Source of the DNA: Solitalea longa
GTDB lineage: Bacteria; Bacteroidota; Bacteroidia; Sphingobacteriales; Sphingobacteriaceae
DNA length: 64,000 bases
Reading direction: 5' to 3'
Assembly (NCBI RefSeq): GCF_002920915.1
Contig: NZ_PQVF01000001.1
Span: 62,001 to 126,000, forward strand
Shown here piece after piece: positions 54,305-63,551 of this stretch. Under the pieces are notes generated by a model. That model ran no database searches and was not told the DNA's origin. It saw nothing but the letters and a program-made list of their open reading frames with translations. The position numbers and the translations under genes are program-made. Each line of letters opens with the position of its first letter. The stretch's first letter is position 1.

Positions 54305-55018
54305 ATGAGCAGCACTATAACCATCCAAACTGCACAAAATGTACGCCTCAACTATGAACTTGCCAGTGTAGGTGATCGGATTTTGGCCACCTTAATTGAT
54401 GGCCTGGTATTATTAGCCTATGGTTTAATTTGGGTAGTAGTGTTTACCTCAATTGGTTCTCAGCCCGAAACGGCTGTTTTAATTCTGTTGGCACTGCCTT
54501 ATATGTTGTACCATTTGCTGATGGAGATCTTTTTCAACGGACAAAGCATTGGTAAGCGTTCAATGAGTATTCAGGTGGTAAAACTTGATGGCTCAACCCC
54601 ATCGGTGAGTGATTATTTATTACGTTGGATGTTCAGGCTTTTAGAGATAAACTTAGCCTCGGGCGTTATAGCCCTGATCACCATCCTGGTAAATGGGAAA
54701 GGCCAGCGCATTGGTGATATTGCTGCCGGCACCACAGTAGTAAAATTGGTTAACCGTGATGAGTTTAACGATATTCCTTTAACCCAAATTAATCCTAACT
54801 ATAAAGTTAACTTCCCTGAAGTGGTGATGTTAACCGACCACGATATTACGCTAGTACAGCGAATAATTAACCGTAGCCTAAAAGCCAACAATGAAACGAT
54901 GCTAGGTCCGGTTGCTGATAAGATTAAAGCTATTACCGGCATAGAATCACCCTTATCTGATTATGTATTTCTTCAAATTGTAATCAGTGATTATAATCAT
55001 TTAGCAAGCATTAGTTAG
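54305..55018 (+). CDS. RDD family membrane protein (large)
   Basis: A 237-residue membrane protein. The RDD motif occurs in VGDRILATLIDGLVLLAYGL, with two further helices, then GQSIGKRSMSIQVVKLDG and the GQRIGDIAAGTTVV end of the domain. A soluble C-terminal extension of about 70 residues follows (DHDITLVQRIINRSLKANN). It is transcribed away from the SpoIIM gene with 61 bases between the starts; this RDD/SpoIIM head-to-head arrangement is common in the phylum. Confidence 0.9.
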   Translation: MSSTITIQTAQNVRLNYELASVGDRILATLIDGLVLLAYGLIWVVVFTSIGSQPETAVLILLALPYMLYHLLMEIFFNGQSIGKRSMSIQVVKLDGSTPSVSDYLLRWMFRLLEINLASGVIALITILVNGKGQRIGDIAAGTTVVKLVNRDEFNDIPLTQINPNYKVNFPEVVMLTDHDITLVQRIINRSLKANNETMLGPVADKIKAITGIESPLSDYVFLQIVISDYNHLASIS

Positions 55019-55091
55019 TCTTAAGTCCCTGGTTTTGAGTAAATGAGCCAGAATAGTTATTTTAGAATATTAACATCTACATTTATTCGAA

Positions 55092-55454
55092 ATGGGGAAT
55101 TTCAGAAGTCTTTTAGCCTATCAAAAAGGATTTGAGCTTGCACAGGATATTTACGTTATTACTAAATCATTCCCAAAGGAAGAAACATATAGTCTTACTG
55201 ATCAAATAAGAAGAAGTTCCCGGTCAGTTTGTGCAAATATTGGAGAAGGATATCGTAAACGAAAGTATATAAATCATTTTACTTGTAAACTTTCTGATTC
55301 TGATATGGAGAATGCTGAAACCCAAGTGTGGCTTGATTTCGCCCTCGCCAATTGATACATTACAAAAAATCAGTTTGTAGAGTTAGATGCCAAAGCCGAT
55401 GAAGTTGCTCGTTTATTAAATTTTATGATTTTACATCCTGAAAAATTTATCTAA
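55092..55454 (+). pseudogene. Four-helix-bundle gene interrupted by one in-frame TGA
   Basis: The frame reads MGNFRSLLAYQKGFELAQ and continues through SLTDQIRRSSRSVCANIGEG and ETQVWLDFALAN, then a TGA (55353-55355), and then, in the same frame without any shift, YITKNQFVELDAKADEVARLLNFM to a TAA at 55452-55454. Before and after the TGA it follows the four-helix-bundle family end to end, about 120 codons in total. The single nonsense codon would remove helix four. It ends 1 base before the tag start. Confidence 0.8.
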
Positions 55455-55455
55455 A

Positions 55456-56052
55456 ATGTCTGAAGACTTAAACCTTAACACTCAAGACTCAAAACCAATT
55501 ATTCGTTGCCCCTGGTGTGGGAACGATCCATTATATCAAAAATACCACGATGAAGAATGGGGCCGGGAGGTTCGCGACGACAAGACCATGTTTGAGTTTT
55601 TGTTATTGGAAAGCGCTCAGGCGGGGTTAAGCTGGATCACTATTTTGCGTAAACGAGAAAACTACCGTAAAGCATTTGCAGGCTTCGATGTAGAAAAAGT
55701 GGCGGCCTTTACCGAAAAAGATGTGGAACGCTTGTTACAGGACGAAGGTATTATTCGTAACAAGCTTAAAATTACATCAGCAATTAACAATGCTAAACTG
55801 TTCATCGGCCTGCAGAAGGAATTCGGCAGCTTTTGCAATTACATCTGGGGTTTTTTGCCTGAAGGCAAGCCTGTTGTAAACCAATTCAAGAGCACCAAAG
55901 AAGTTCCTGCTCGAACAGAACTGTCTGATGCTATAAGCAAAGACATGAAAAAAAGAGGCTTCAAGTTTTTTGGAACCACTATTTGTTATGCGCATATGCA
56001 AGCCACAGGCATGGTGAATGACCATATCTTGGACTGTCATGTAAGGAGCTAA
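55456..56052 (+). CDS. tag: DNA-3-methyladenine glycosylase I
   Basis: A 198-residue base-excision repair glycosylase that removes 3-methyladenine from alkylated DNA. The zinc site (first Cys and His in CPWCGNDPLYQKYHDEEWG; His and Cys in NDHILDCH) and the catalytic-pocket segment LLLESAQAGLSWITIL are intact. The first 17 residues before the zinc site are a short extension. It follows the interrupted four-helix-bundle gene with no room for its own leader. Confidence 0.94.
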   Translation: MSEDLNLNTQDSKPIIRCPWCGNDPLYQKYHDEEWGREVRDDKTMFEFLLLESAQAGLSWITILRKRENYRKAFAGFDVEKVAAFTEKDVERLLQDEGIIRNKLKITSAINNAKLFIGLQKEFGSFCNYIWGFLPEGKPVVNQFKSTKEVPARTELSDAISKDMKKRGFKFFGTTICYAHMQATGMVNDHILDCHVRS

Positions 56053-56162
56053 ACGATTTATATAACTAATACATGCCATTGGGCAATAATTCAATTTAAC
56101 AATTGAAAATGTGGCTTTATTACAACCTGTAATTATTTAAGCCTAGCCATTAATTTATCCTT

Positions 56163-56170
56163 TACATTTG
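56163..56170 (+). promoter_or_regulatory. Bacteroidota -7 box (TACATTTG)
   Basis: Exact TAnnTTTG match 23 bases upstream of the GTG start of polA. Confidence 0.5.
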
Positions 56171-56193
56171 CAGTTATCATTAACCCTATCGTT

Positions 56194-59022
56194 GTGACAA
56201 AAAAACTATTTCTGCTCGATGGAATGGCGCTAATCTATCGCGCTCATTTTGCGCTTAGCAAAGCACCTCGCTTTACTTCTTCCGGCCTTAATACTTCGGC
56301 CATGCTTGGCTTTACCAATACCTTACTGGAGGTGTTGAAAAAAGAACAACCTACCCATATGGCCGTGGTGTTTGATACCGAGGCTCCCACTGAGAGGCAT
56401 ACAGAGTTTGAACAATACAAGGCACATCGTGAAGCTATGCCTGAAGATCTTTCAGCTGCATTGCCATATGTAAAACGGATTATTGAAGGCTTTAATATTC
56501 CGGTTTTAACTGTTGACGGGTATGAGGCAGATGATATTATTGGTACACTTGCCAAAAAAGCAGAAAAAGAAGGGTTCATTACCTATATGATGACTCCTGA
56601 TAAAGACTTCGCCCAGTTGGTGAGCGACAGGATCTTCATTTATAAACCTGCTCGCTCAGGTAATGAAATGGAGATTATGGGGGTGAAAGAAGTGCTGGCC
56701 AAATGGGAGATTGAACGAGTTGACCAGGTTATAGATATTTTGGGTTTATGGGGTGATGCCGTTGATAATATTCCGGGGATACCCGGAATTGGTGAAAAAA
56801 CAGCAAAGCTGTTAATTCAGAAATATGGCTCAATGGAAAACATTTTCGCCAATTCACATGAGCTGAAAGGAAAACAAAAAGAGAATGTAGAGAATTTTAA
56901 AGATCAGGGCTTACTTTCAAAACGACTTGCTACCATCTTACTTAATACCCCAATTGAACTAGATGTAGATGCATTGTGTATTAAAGAACCTTCGAAAGAA
57001 ATTCTTGAGCCTCTTTTTGCCGAACTCGAATTCAGGACTTTAGGCAGAAGGGTGTTTGGCGAACAGTTCGTAGTAACTGGTGGTCAGGCGCTAAGTAATT
57101 CCAATATCCAAACCGATCTCTTTGGTAATCCTATTGGAGGAGTATCGGTAACTATCAAAAGGGAAACTGCGATTGAACCTGATGAAGAGGAACCATCAAC
57201 CACAGGATTCAAAACGATAGCGAACACTCCGCATAATTATGAAATAACAGATACTCCGGATAAAAGGAAGAAGCTTATTGAAGCTCTTGCGGCCCAAAAA
57301 TCATTTTGCTTTGATACCGAAACAACCGGAACCGATGCAAATGACGCTGAACTTGTTGGTTTATCGTTCTCATGGAAAAAAGGAGAAGGCTTTTACGTTC
57401 CCATTCCGGAAAATCAAGCTGAAGCACAAGCAATTGTAAATGAGTTTAAATCGATTTTAGAGAATCCGGAGACAGAAAAAATAGGTCAGAATATTAAATA
57501 TGATATTTTGATCATGAAGTGGTACAACGTTGAGATGCAGGGGCCATTATTTGATACCATGCTGGCGCATTACCTGATTGATGCAGATACCCGGCATAAC
57601 ATGGATTTTCTTTCGGAATCATATCTAAATTATTCGCCAATTTCTATTACTGAGTTAATTGGAAAGAAAGGTAAGGATCAAGGCAATATGCGCAGTGTTC
57701 CGATTGACAAAGCCGGAGAATACGCTGCCGAAGATGCCGATATTACACTTCAACTGAAAGAAACGTTTGCTCCATTGTTGCCTTCGCTCAATGCCGATAA
57801 GCTGGCCCGTGAAGTGGAAAATCCATTAGTGTATGTATTGGCCGATATGGAAAAAGAAGGAATCCGAATTGATCAAAAAGGGTTGGCCGATTACTCTAAA
57901 GAGCTTGAAAGTGATATTCAGCGTTTGGAAAAACAGATTTACGAAAAAGCTGGTGTTCGCTTTAACATCGCTTCCCCAAAACAATTAGGCGAAGTACTGT
58001 TTGAAAAACTCCAGCTCGATCCCAAGGCTAAGAAAACCAAAACAGGCCAGTATCAAACCGGCGAAGATGTTTTAACAGCACTGGCACCTAAACATGAAAT
58101 GGTGCAGGATGTATTGGATTTCCGTCAGTTACAAAAGTTAAAATCGACTTATGTTGATGCTTTGCCATTGATGATCAACCGCAAGACCGGTCGTGTACAC
58201 AGTTCATTTAATCAGGCTGTAGCCGCTACAGGGCGCTTGAGTTCCAACAATCCGAATCTTCAGAATATTCCTATCCGCACAGAGAAAGGACGTGAGGTTC
58301 GCCGAGCATTTATCCCTCGAAATGATGATTTCACGTTGCTTTCGGCCGATTATTCGCAGATAGAGCTGCGTATTATTGCCGAGATCAGCAAAGATGCGGG
58401 TATGCTGGACGCCTTTAAGCAGGGGCATGATATTCACAAAGCAACAGCCGCTAAAGTTTACGGGATTGGATTCGGTGAAGTTACCTCCGACCAGCGCCGA
58501 AATGCCAAAGCTGTAAACTTTGGTATCATTTACGGACAGTCGGCATTTGGTTTATCGCAAAGTTTGGGTATTCCTCGTAAGGAAGCCGCTGATATTATTG
58601 AACAATACTTTATTCAATATCCTAATATTAAGAAATACATGGCCGATATGGCCAACTTCGCCCGCGAAAATGGATATGTGGAAACCATTTTAGGTCGCCG
58701 TCGTTATTTACGTGACATTAATTCGGCGAATGCCGTGGTGCGTGGATTTGCAGAGCGAAATGCTATCAATGCTCCAATACAAGGCTCCGCCGCCGATATG
58801 ATCAAAGTGGCGATGATCAACATCAATCGAGAATTAAAATCGATGAAGGTTGACACCCGAATGATCTTACAGGTACATGATGAGTTGGTATTTGATGTTC
58901 CTAAAACTGAGGTAGAAAAAGTTAGGCCTGTTATAGAAGAATTGATGAAGAGTGCCATTAAAATGGAAGTTCCTATTTTGGTAGAAAGCGGAACAGGCAG
59001 CAATTGGCTCGAAGCTCATTAG
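56194..59022 (+). CDS. polA: DNA polymerase I
   Basis: A 942-residue repair and Okazaki-fragment polymerase. It starts at GTG 56194 (MTKKLFLLDGMALIYRAHFA, the usual beginning); no ATG fits. All three parts look active: the 5' nuclease (residues 1-290, TPDKDFAQLV, IPGIPGIGEKTA), the 3'-5' proofreading domain with its acidic residues (FDTETTGTD, YAAEDADI), and the polymerase with motif A (SADYSQIELRI), motif B (RRNAKAVNFGIIYGQS) and motif C (QVHDELVFD). Confidence 0.97.
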   Translation: MTKKLFLLDGMALIYRAHFALSKAPRFTSSGLNTSAMLGFTNTLLEVLKKEQPTHMAVVFDTEAPTERHTEFEQYKAHREAMPEDLSAALPYVKRIIEGFNIPVLTVDGYEADDIIGTLAKKAEKEGFITYMMTPDKDFAQLVSDRIFIYKPARSGNEMEIMGVKEVLAKWEIERVDQVIDILGLWGDAVDNIPGIPGIGEKTAKLLIQKYGSMENIFANSHELKGKQKENVENFKDQGLLSKRLATILLNTPIELDVDALCIKEPSKEILEPLFAELEFRTLGRRVFGEQFVVTGGQALSNSNIQTDLFGNPIGGVSVTIKRETAIEPDEEEPSTTGFKTIANTPHNYEITDTPDKRKKLIEALAAQKSFCFDTETTGTDANDAELVGLSFSWKKGEGFYVPIPENQAEAQAIVNEFKSILENPETEKIGQNIKYDILIMKWYNVEMQGPLFDTMLAHYLIDADTRHNMDFLSESYLNYSPISITELIGKKGKDQGNMRSVPIDKAGEYAAEDADITLQLKETFAPLLPSLNADKLAREVENPLVYVLADMEKEGIRIDQKGLADYSKELESDIQRLEKQIYEKAGVRFNIASPKQLGEVLFEKLQLDPKAKKTKTGQYQTGEDVLTALAPKHEMVQDVLDFRQLQKLKSTYVDALPLMINRKTGRVHSSFNQAVAATGRLSSNNPNLQNIPIRTEKGREVRRAFIPRNDDFTLLSADYSQIELRIIAEISKDAGMLDAFKQGHDIHKATAAKVYGIGFGEVTSDQRRNAKAVNFGIIYGQSAFGLSQSLGIPRKEAADIIEQYFIQYPNIKKYMADMANFARENGYVETILGRRRYLRDINSANAVVRGFAERNAINAPIQGSAADMIKVAMININRELKSMKVDTRMILQVHDELVFDVPKTEVEKVRPVIEELMKSAIKMEVPILVESGTGSNWLEAH

Positions 59023-59095
59023 CAGTCGGCAGTAAACAGTCGGCAGTCTTCAATTTCATATCCGATACTGGAGACTGCCTACTGTTTTATTTTAC
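59023..59095. terminator. Terminator between polA and dnaG with tandem CAGTCGGCAGT units
   Basis: Two copies of CAGTCGGCAGT (59023-59033 and 59037-59047). The second forms the left arm cagtcggcagtct (59037-59049) of a hairpin with agactgcctactg (59072-59084), one mismatch, followed by ttttatttta. Confidence 0.65.
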
Positions 59096-61029
59096 TTTAA
59101 TATCACTGCACCTAATTCAGTCGAAATATCTTTCTTAACCTGCGTTAGCTGTATGTGAAAAGTTTGTAAGGCAATTATCTCATCATCAGTGGTTGCCGTT
59201 TTCATCTTCTCTTGATTCTCTTTGATCAATCGCATCACCTTACGCATTTTAATGTGGTAAACTGCGCTTAATACAGCCTGTTTCAACTTCGATTTTTCAT
59301 CTGGCACAGGTATATCATGCATTTTCTCCCAGTTTTCGCTTAAACTATATGGAGAGGTTAGCAAGGTTGCCGTTAAATCGCGAATGTCATTATTAGGGTG
59401 GTGAATGAAAAAACGATCGTTAACCGTTTCTCCTTCATTCAATTTAAACCGCACTTCTTCAAAGAAAGTACCTAACAAACGGTTCCCAAACTCAATATCA
59501 TCAAGTGCATGGATCAAGAACTGAGCTACTGAAAGTTCCTCCTCCCAAACTTCACTGCTGTAATTGACCAATAAACGGATGATTTCTTCTTCCTGCGGAT
59601 CTTCATTATCAACCGGCACCTCTGCTTGGGGTTCCGCGTAGTCTAAAGCCCTTGGGTCGAAGTTTGGATCATCGTAGTCGGGTGTAAAATCAGGCTTTGA
59701 CTCCCTCTCTTTATCTTTACTTTTTGCATTTTTTAGTTTGAGCTTATTCAACTCCGACAATAAAATGCGTTCCTCCATTTGCAACAGCCTGCTGGTTTCG
59801 GAAATAAAAACCGAAGCCTTAATGCTGTCAGGTATTTTAGCAATGCTTTCAACAATATCACGAATTACTTCCGCCTTTTTTAATGGGTCGTTTTTAGTAT
59901 CTTGAAGTAATATGGATGTTTTGAAAAGGATAAAGTCCTTTTGATTTTCTTTAACATACTCTTTAAACGCCGTACCTCCAACGGTTCTAACGTATGAATC
60001 AGGGTCGTGTCCATCTGGGAAAAGAACGATTTTTACATTCAGTCCTTCTTCCAGGATCATATCAATACCACGTAAGGAAGCTTTTATACCTGCTGCGTCT
60101 CCATCGTATAAAATAGTAACGTTTTGAGTAAAGCGATTGATCAGCCGAATTTGCTCAACGGTTAACGAGGTTCCGGAAGAGGCCACCACATTCTCAATAC
60201 CTGATTGATGAAGGGAAATAACATCGGTATAGCCTTCAGCCAGAAAACAATTATCCTCGTCGCGGATCTTGTTCTTAGCAAAATAAACTCCGTAAAGGGT
60301 CTGACTTTTATGGTAAATGATCGACTCTGGTGAGTTTACATATTTGGCAGTTTTTTCACCGGTCTTCAACACACGGCCACCAAAACCAATTACCCTTCCG
60401 GTTAAGCTATGAATAGGAAAAATTACCCGGCCTTTGTAACGGTCAAATGTTTTGCCATCATCTTTTTTTATAGTAAGCCCGGTAGTTACCAGGTATTCTT
60501 CTTTATAGCCCGATTTTAGCGCTGCTTGCGTAAAGTCATCCCAGCGATCGGCACAATAACCCAACTGGAATTTTTTCAAGGTTTCTTCTCTGAAACCGCG
60601 CTCCTTAAAATAGCTCTGCCCAATGTTTACACCTTCTTCACGTTCAAACAGCGTTTCAGCGAAATAATTACGGGCAAACTCATTTACAATGAATAAGCTT
60701 TCGCGTTCATCATTTTCAGGGCTATCATCCTTCTTCCGAATTTCGTCAACTTCAATCTGGTATTTGTTGGCCAGCCATTTTAGGGCTTCCGGATAGCTGA
60801 ATTTCTCCAGCTCCATTAAAAAAGTAACCGCACTGCCACCTTTTCCCGTACTAAAATCTTTGAAGATTTGCTTTACCGGTGAAACCGTAAATGATGGGGT
60901 TTTCTCATTGGCAAATGGACTTAAGCCAACATAGTTTACCCCACGTTTTTTAAGATGCACAAATTCGCCGATAACTTCAACGATATCAACGGCATCCATT
61001 ATTCTATCTATGGTCTCTTTGGTAATCAC
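59092..61029 (-). CDS. dnaG: DNA primase without zinc ligands
   Basis: A 645-residue primase that makes RNA primers at the replication fork. The domain order is normal: an N-terminal zinc-binding-like domain (residues 1-100), the RNA polymerase core with TOPRIM (FLAEGYTDVISLHQSG, ILYDGDAAGIKA, FPDGHDPDSYVR), and a C-terminal helicase-interacting part. The zinc site is lost: the usual LCPFH is LSPFA and the usual CFGCG is DFSTG, while the surrounding pattern NEKTPSFTVSP and GKGGSA is kept. The domain may hold its fold without metal. Its function as the cell's primase is otherwise not in doubt. Confidence 0.93.
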   Translation of the reverse strand: MITKETIDRIMDAVDIVEVIGEFVHLKKRGVNYVGLSPFANEKTPSFTVSPVKQIFKDFSTGKGGSAVTFLMELEKFSYPEALKWLANKYQIEVDEIRKKDDSPENDERESLFIVNEFARNYFAETLFEREEGVNIGQSYFKERGFREETLKKFQLGYCADRWDDFTQAALKSGYKEEYLVTTGLTIKKDDGKTFDRYKGRVIFPIHSLTGRVIGFGGRVLKTGEKTAKYVNSPESIIYHKSQTLYGVYFAKNKIRDEDNCFLAEGYTDVISLHQSGIENVVASSGTSLTVEQIRLINRFTQNVTILYDGDAAGIKASLRGIDMILEEGLNVKIVLFPDGHDPDSYVRTVGGTAFKEYVKENQKDFILFKTSILLQDTKNDPLKKAEVIRDIVESIAKIPDSIKASVFISETSRLLQMEERILLSELNKLKLKNAKSKDKERESKPDFTPDYDDPNFDPRALDYAEPQAEVPVDNEDPQEEEIIRLLVNYSSEVWEEELSVAQFLIHALDDIEFGNRLLGTFFEEVRFKLNEGETVNDRFFIHHPNNDIRDLTATLLTSPYSLSENWEKMHDIPVPDEKSKLKQAVLSAVYHIKMRKVMRLIKENQEKMKTATTDDEIIALQTFHIQLTQVKKDISTELGAVILK

Positions 61030-61086
61030 GCTTGAATATAACTTGCCAGCAAAGTTGCTAAGATTTAAATGATTTATTACTACGGA

Positions 61087-62070
61087 TCAATGAATAATAT
61101 CGGGCTCACTATCGTTCCCATTTCCACTGGTAAGAGGTTTAAGCTGACTTCCATCTGCATGGATGGTAAACAATTGGGCTCCACTCTTTAAATAGCCTAT
61201 ACGTTGAAACAATAAATAGTTGGAATTGATCCAACGGGGAAAAATATTTATTCCCTCATCAAACAATACCTTACGCACATCTCCGCCTCCGGCGCTTATA
61301 GTACGTATTCCCCATTTACTTGCTGTAATATTGCCCGGCTTGGTTGCTGTTTCAAAAACCAGTTCACGGCCATCCGGTGACCATGAGGGGTCGTGGTCCC
61401 TGAATTCATCATAAGTAAGCCGATTTTCCTCCTGCCCATCAATACTCATCACAAATACTTCGAGATAGGCTAAACTAGTGCCGTTATAATCCTCGGGTAA
61501 AGCAACATATGCAATTTGCTTTCCGTCAGGCGAAAAGGCCGGATCAGAAAAATAACCTTGTCGTTTTGTAAGCTGCTTTGGATTTTTACCGTTTTCATCA
61601 GTTAAGAATAACTGGCTGCTTCCATTTTTTACCGTAGTTGCTGCCATTATAATTTGTTTCCCATCCGGCGACCAGCTGGCTCCGAATTGGTCGATCCAGC
61701 CATTTTGCCCCTGCGTGATCAACTCCTTTTGTTCGGTGCCATCCATATTCATTACCCAAAGAGAAGCTTTAGCGGTTGTATTGCTTTTGCTTCCTTTTGA
61801 GGAGCGATAAAATAAAATTCTCTTGCCTCCAGGCGACACCTTACCCCGCCAACTCTCCATTTTTTTCTCATTGGTCAATTGGAGCATTTGCCCATTTTGG
61901 CTTTTCCAAATCTCCAATTTGCCACTGCGAGCTGAGGTAAAAATAAAACTTAATGAATCTAAAGGTTGGGCAAATGAACGGTTAACGGGCAGCACTGTCC
62001 CGATAGGTTCATTCAAAAAAAATAAGGCTAGAAAAGCAACTGAGAATAGTTTCATATACTTTATCCCCAA
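61087..62070 (-). CDS. TolB-like PD40 beta-propeller protein
   Basis: A 327-residue exported protein. The signal peptide is MKLFSVAFLALFFLNEPIG; ATG at 62055 would start exactly there, 62070 adds five residues. The mature part is made of WD40-like PD40 repeats (WSPDGKQIIMAA, FSPDGKQIAYVA, WSPDGRELVFE), as in TolB propellers. No peptidase or kinase domain is attached. It probably mediates protein contact in the periplasm; the partner is not known. Confidence 0.85.
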   Translation of the reverse strand: MGIKYMKLFSVAFLALFFLNEPIGTVLPVNRSFAQPLDSLSFIFTSARSGKLEIWKSQNGQMLQLTNEKKMESWRGKVSPGGKRILFYRSSKGSKSNTTAKASLWVMNMDGTEQKELITQGQNGWIDQFGASWSPDGKQIIMAATTVKNGSSQLFLTDENGKNPKQLTKRQGYFSDPAFSPDGKQIAYVALPEDYNGTSLAYLEVFVMSIDGQEENRLTYDEFRDHDPSWSPDGRELVFETATKPGNITASKWGIRTISAGGGDVRKVLFDEGINIFPRWINSNYLLFQRIGYLKSGAQLFTIHADGSQLKPLTSGNGNDSEPDIIH

Positions 62071-62129
62071 ACGGAATTCAAAATACTGAATTGTTGCCTT
62101 TTAGCAAAATAGCTTTGCCGGGAGTATAA

Positions 62130-63077
62130 TTATTTAGAGTAACCGTAGTGCTTAACGTTAAAGGCTGCAATTTCTTTCTTCTTAAAAGGAACGTCCCAAT
62201 TACCATTATAGTTAATGCGAACCGGCAGAAGATCATCGCCAAAGTAGTTCATCTCAATATTCATTTTTACATCAAAACTAAAGGCCATGTTATCATAACT
62301 CATATCGATAAAACGTCCCAAGATCTGAAAATTTCGCTTGTCAAAAATAGTGGTCAATTCATTTATCATCACCTTGCTGGTGTTTCGGTATTCGGGTTTA
62401 GCAACGCATTTGAAACGATATACCGGAATGTTTCCCATATAAGTACCGCTGAAAAATTGATAATCATAATACTGACGCATATCGGGCTCAAAGATTGCAG
62501 CCTTCTCACTTATAAATGGTACCCCCTTAATTGGCTTTCCAGGACTAAAAATGAGTACTTTCAGTTTGTCTTTATAGCCTTCTTCACCTTTTTCCCCTTT
62601 TGACGGCTTATTGCCTGTAAACTCAGAATTGTTCATGTTCTCAAAAATGTAACTGAACATTTGAACAGTATAAAGTTCATACCTGCCATTACTTTTAAAT
62701 ACCTCACCACTATCTATTTTGCTAAGCACTTTCTGTGTGTATTTACCGTTTAAATGTTCGTGATATATTTTTTTGAAGATGTGCGCGTTTCGTCTATATT
62801 TTTTATTGAACGTAAGAACATCGTTTTCTGCATAGAAATTATAGTCCTTCGTTTTTTTGAAACCCTGGTAAAAGACAGTATCTGTTAAAATTTGATCAAT
62901 GAAATCTTGAACAAATAAGCCATGCTTACCGGTAACTAAAATTGCCGAATCAAGCTGGAAATTAAGTATGGTATCCTGAGGTAATTCCCTTCCTGGTTTT
63001 GCCTTTTTTTTCTCCTGGGCAAACATTGGACTGCTAAACAAAAAGAAGAGTATAAAAACAATGGAAAAACGCTTCAT
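62130..63077 (-). CDS. Exported protein of unknown function
   Basis: A 315-residue protein when started at 63077, which places a signal peptide first (MKRFSIVFILFFLFSSPMFAQ); an earlier ATG at 63167 adds 30 residues without that logic. After a KKKAKPGRELPQDT stretch comes a helical part and then a beta-rich half (VYRFKCVAKPEYRN..., MSYDNMAFSFDVKMNIEMNYFG, LLPVRINYNGNWDVPFKKK) recalling the LolA-like or outer-membrane-lipoprotein-sorting fold. I do not recognise a family. Confidence 0.75.
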   Translation of the reverse strand: MKRFSIVFILFFLFSSPMFAQEKKKAKPGRELPQDTILNFQLDSAILVTGKHGLFVQDFIDQILTDTVFYQGFKKTKDYNFYAENDVLTFNKKYRRNAHIFKKIYHEHLNGKYTQKVLSKIDSGEVFKSNGRYELYTVQMFSYIFENMNNSEFTGNKPSKGEKGEEGYKDKLKVLIFSPGKPIKGVPFISEKAAIFEPDMRQYYDYQFFSGTYMGNIPVYRFKCVAKPEYRNTSKVMINELTTIFDKRNFQILGRFIDMSYDNMAFSFDVKMNIEMNYFGDDLLPVRINYNGNWDVPFKKKEIAAFNVKHYGYSK

Positions 63078-63551
63078 TGAAAATTTTAAAAATAGTTGCC
63101 AAATACGCCCCGAAGTTAAGTTTAATTTATGATTAACACTATAACTATACTTATGGTTAGTAATCAAAGCTCATTATTTGCCTGGTAGTACGCAGTTTTC
63201 CTCTACTACTCATATTTAATAGGTAATTAGTTGAAAATCTGTAATTTGATTTTACGAGGCAATTCTCTTTTTAGTTCGTTATTTACTATAAAGAATCAAA
63301 ATACCCTAAAAAGTCATATGCTTAAACTTAAAGTTAAGTGTTTTTTTGTGTTTTAAAGATTGGAAATTATGATCATAAATCATTGGATAAATCAGCATAC
63401 GTAATGCAAAAAATGAGGTTGTTTGCTTGTCTAAATTATAGTATCTTAATAGTTGACTGAGAATAAAGGTTTGCTAATTATCAGTATGGATAATTATTAA
63501 ATAATAAACTTTATTACGCTATAGTTTCAATCTAAAACAACTGCTGATCCA
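63078..63551. other. 474-base divergent gap
   Basis: AT-rich and without a supportable gene, RNA or strong hairpin. It must carry the promoters of the divergent exported-protein genes on either side, but I see no convincing TAnnTTTG box. Confidence 0.4.

Noticed and set aside
55353-55355. TGA read as a sense codon or selenocysteine
   Set aside because: Only one gene in the window has such a TGA, TGA ends many other genes here normally (for example 21596-21598 and 11860-11862), and no SECIS-like hairpin is evident after it.
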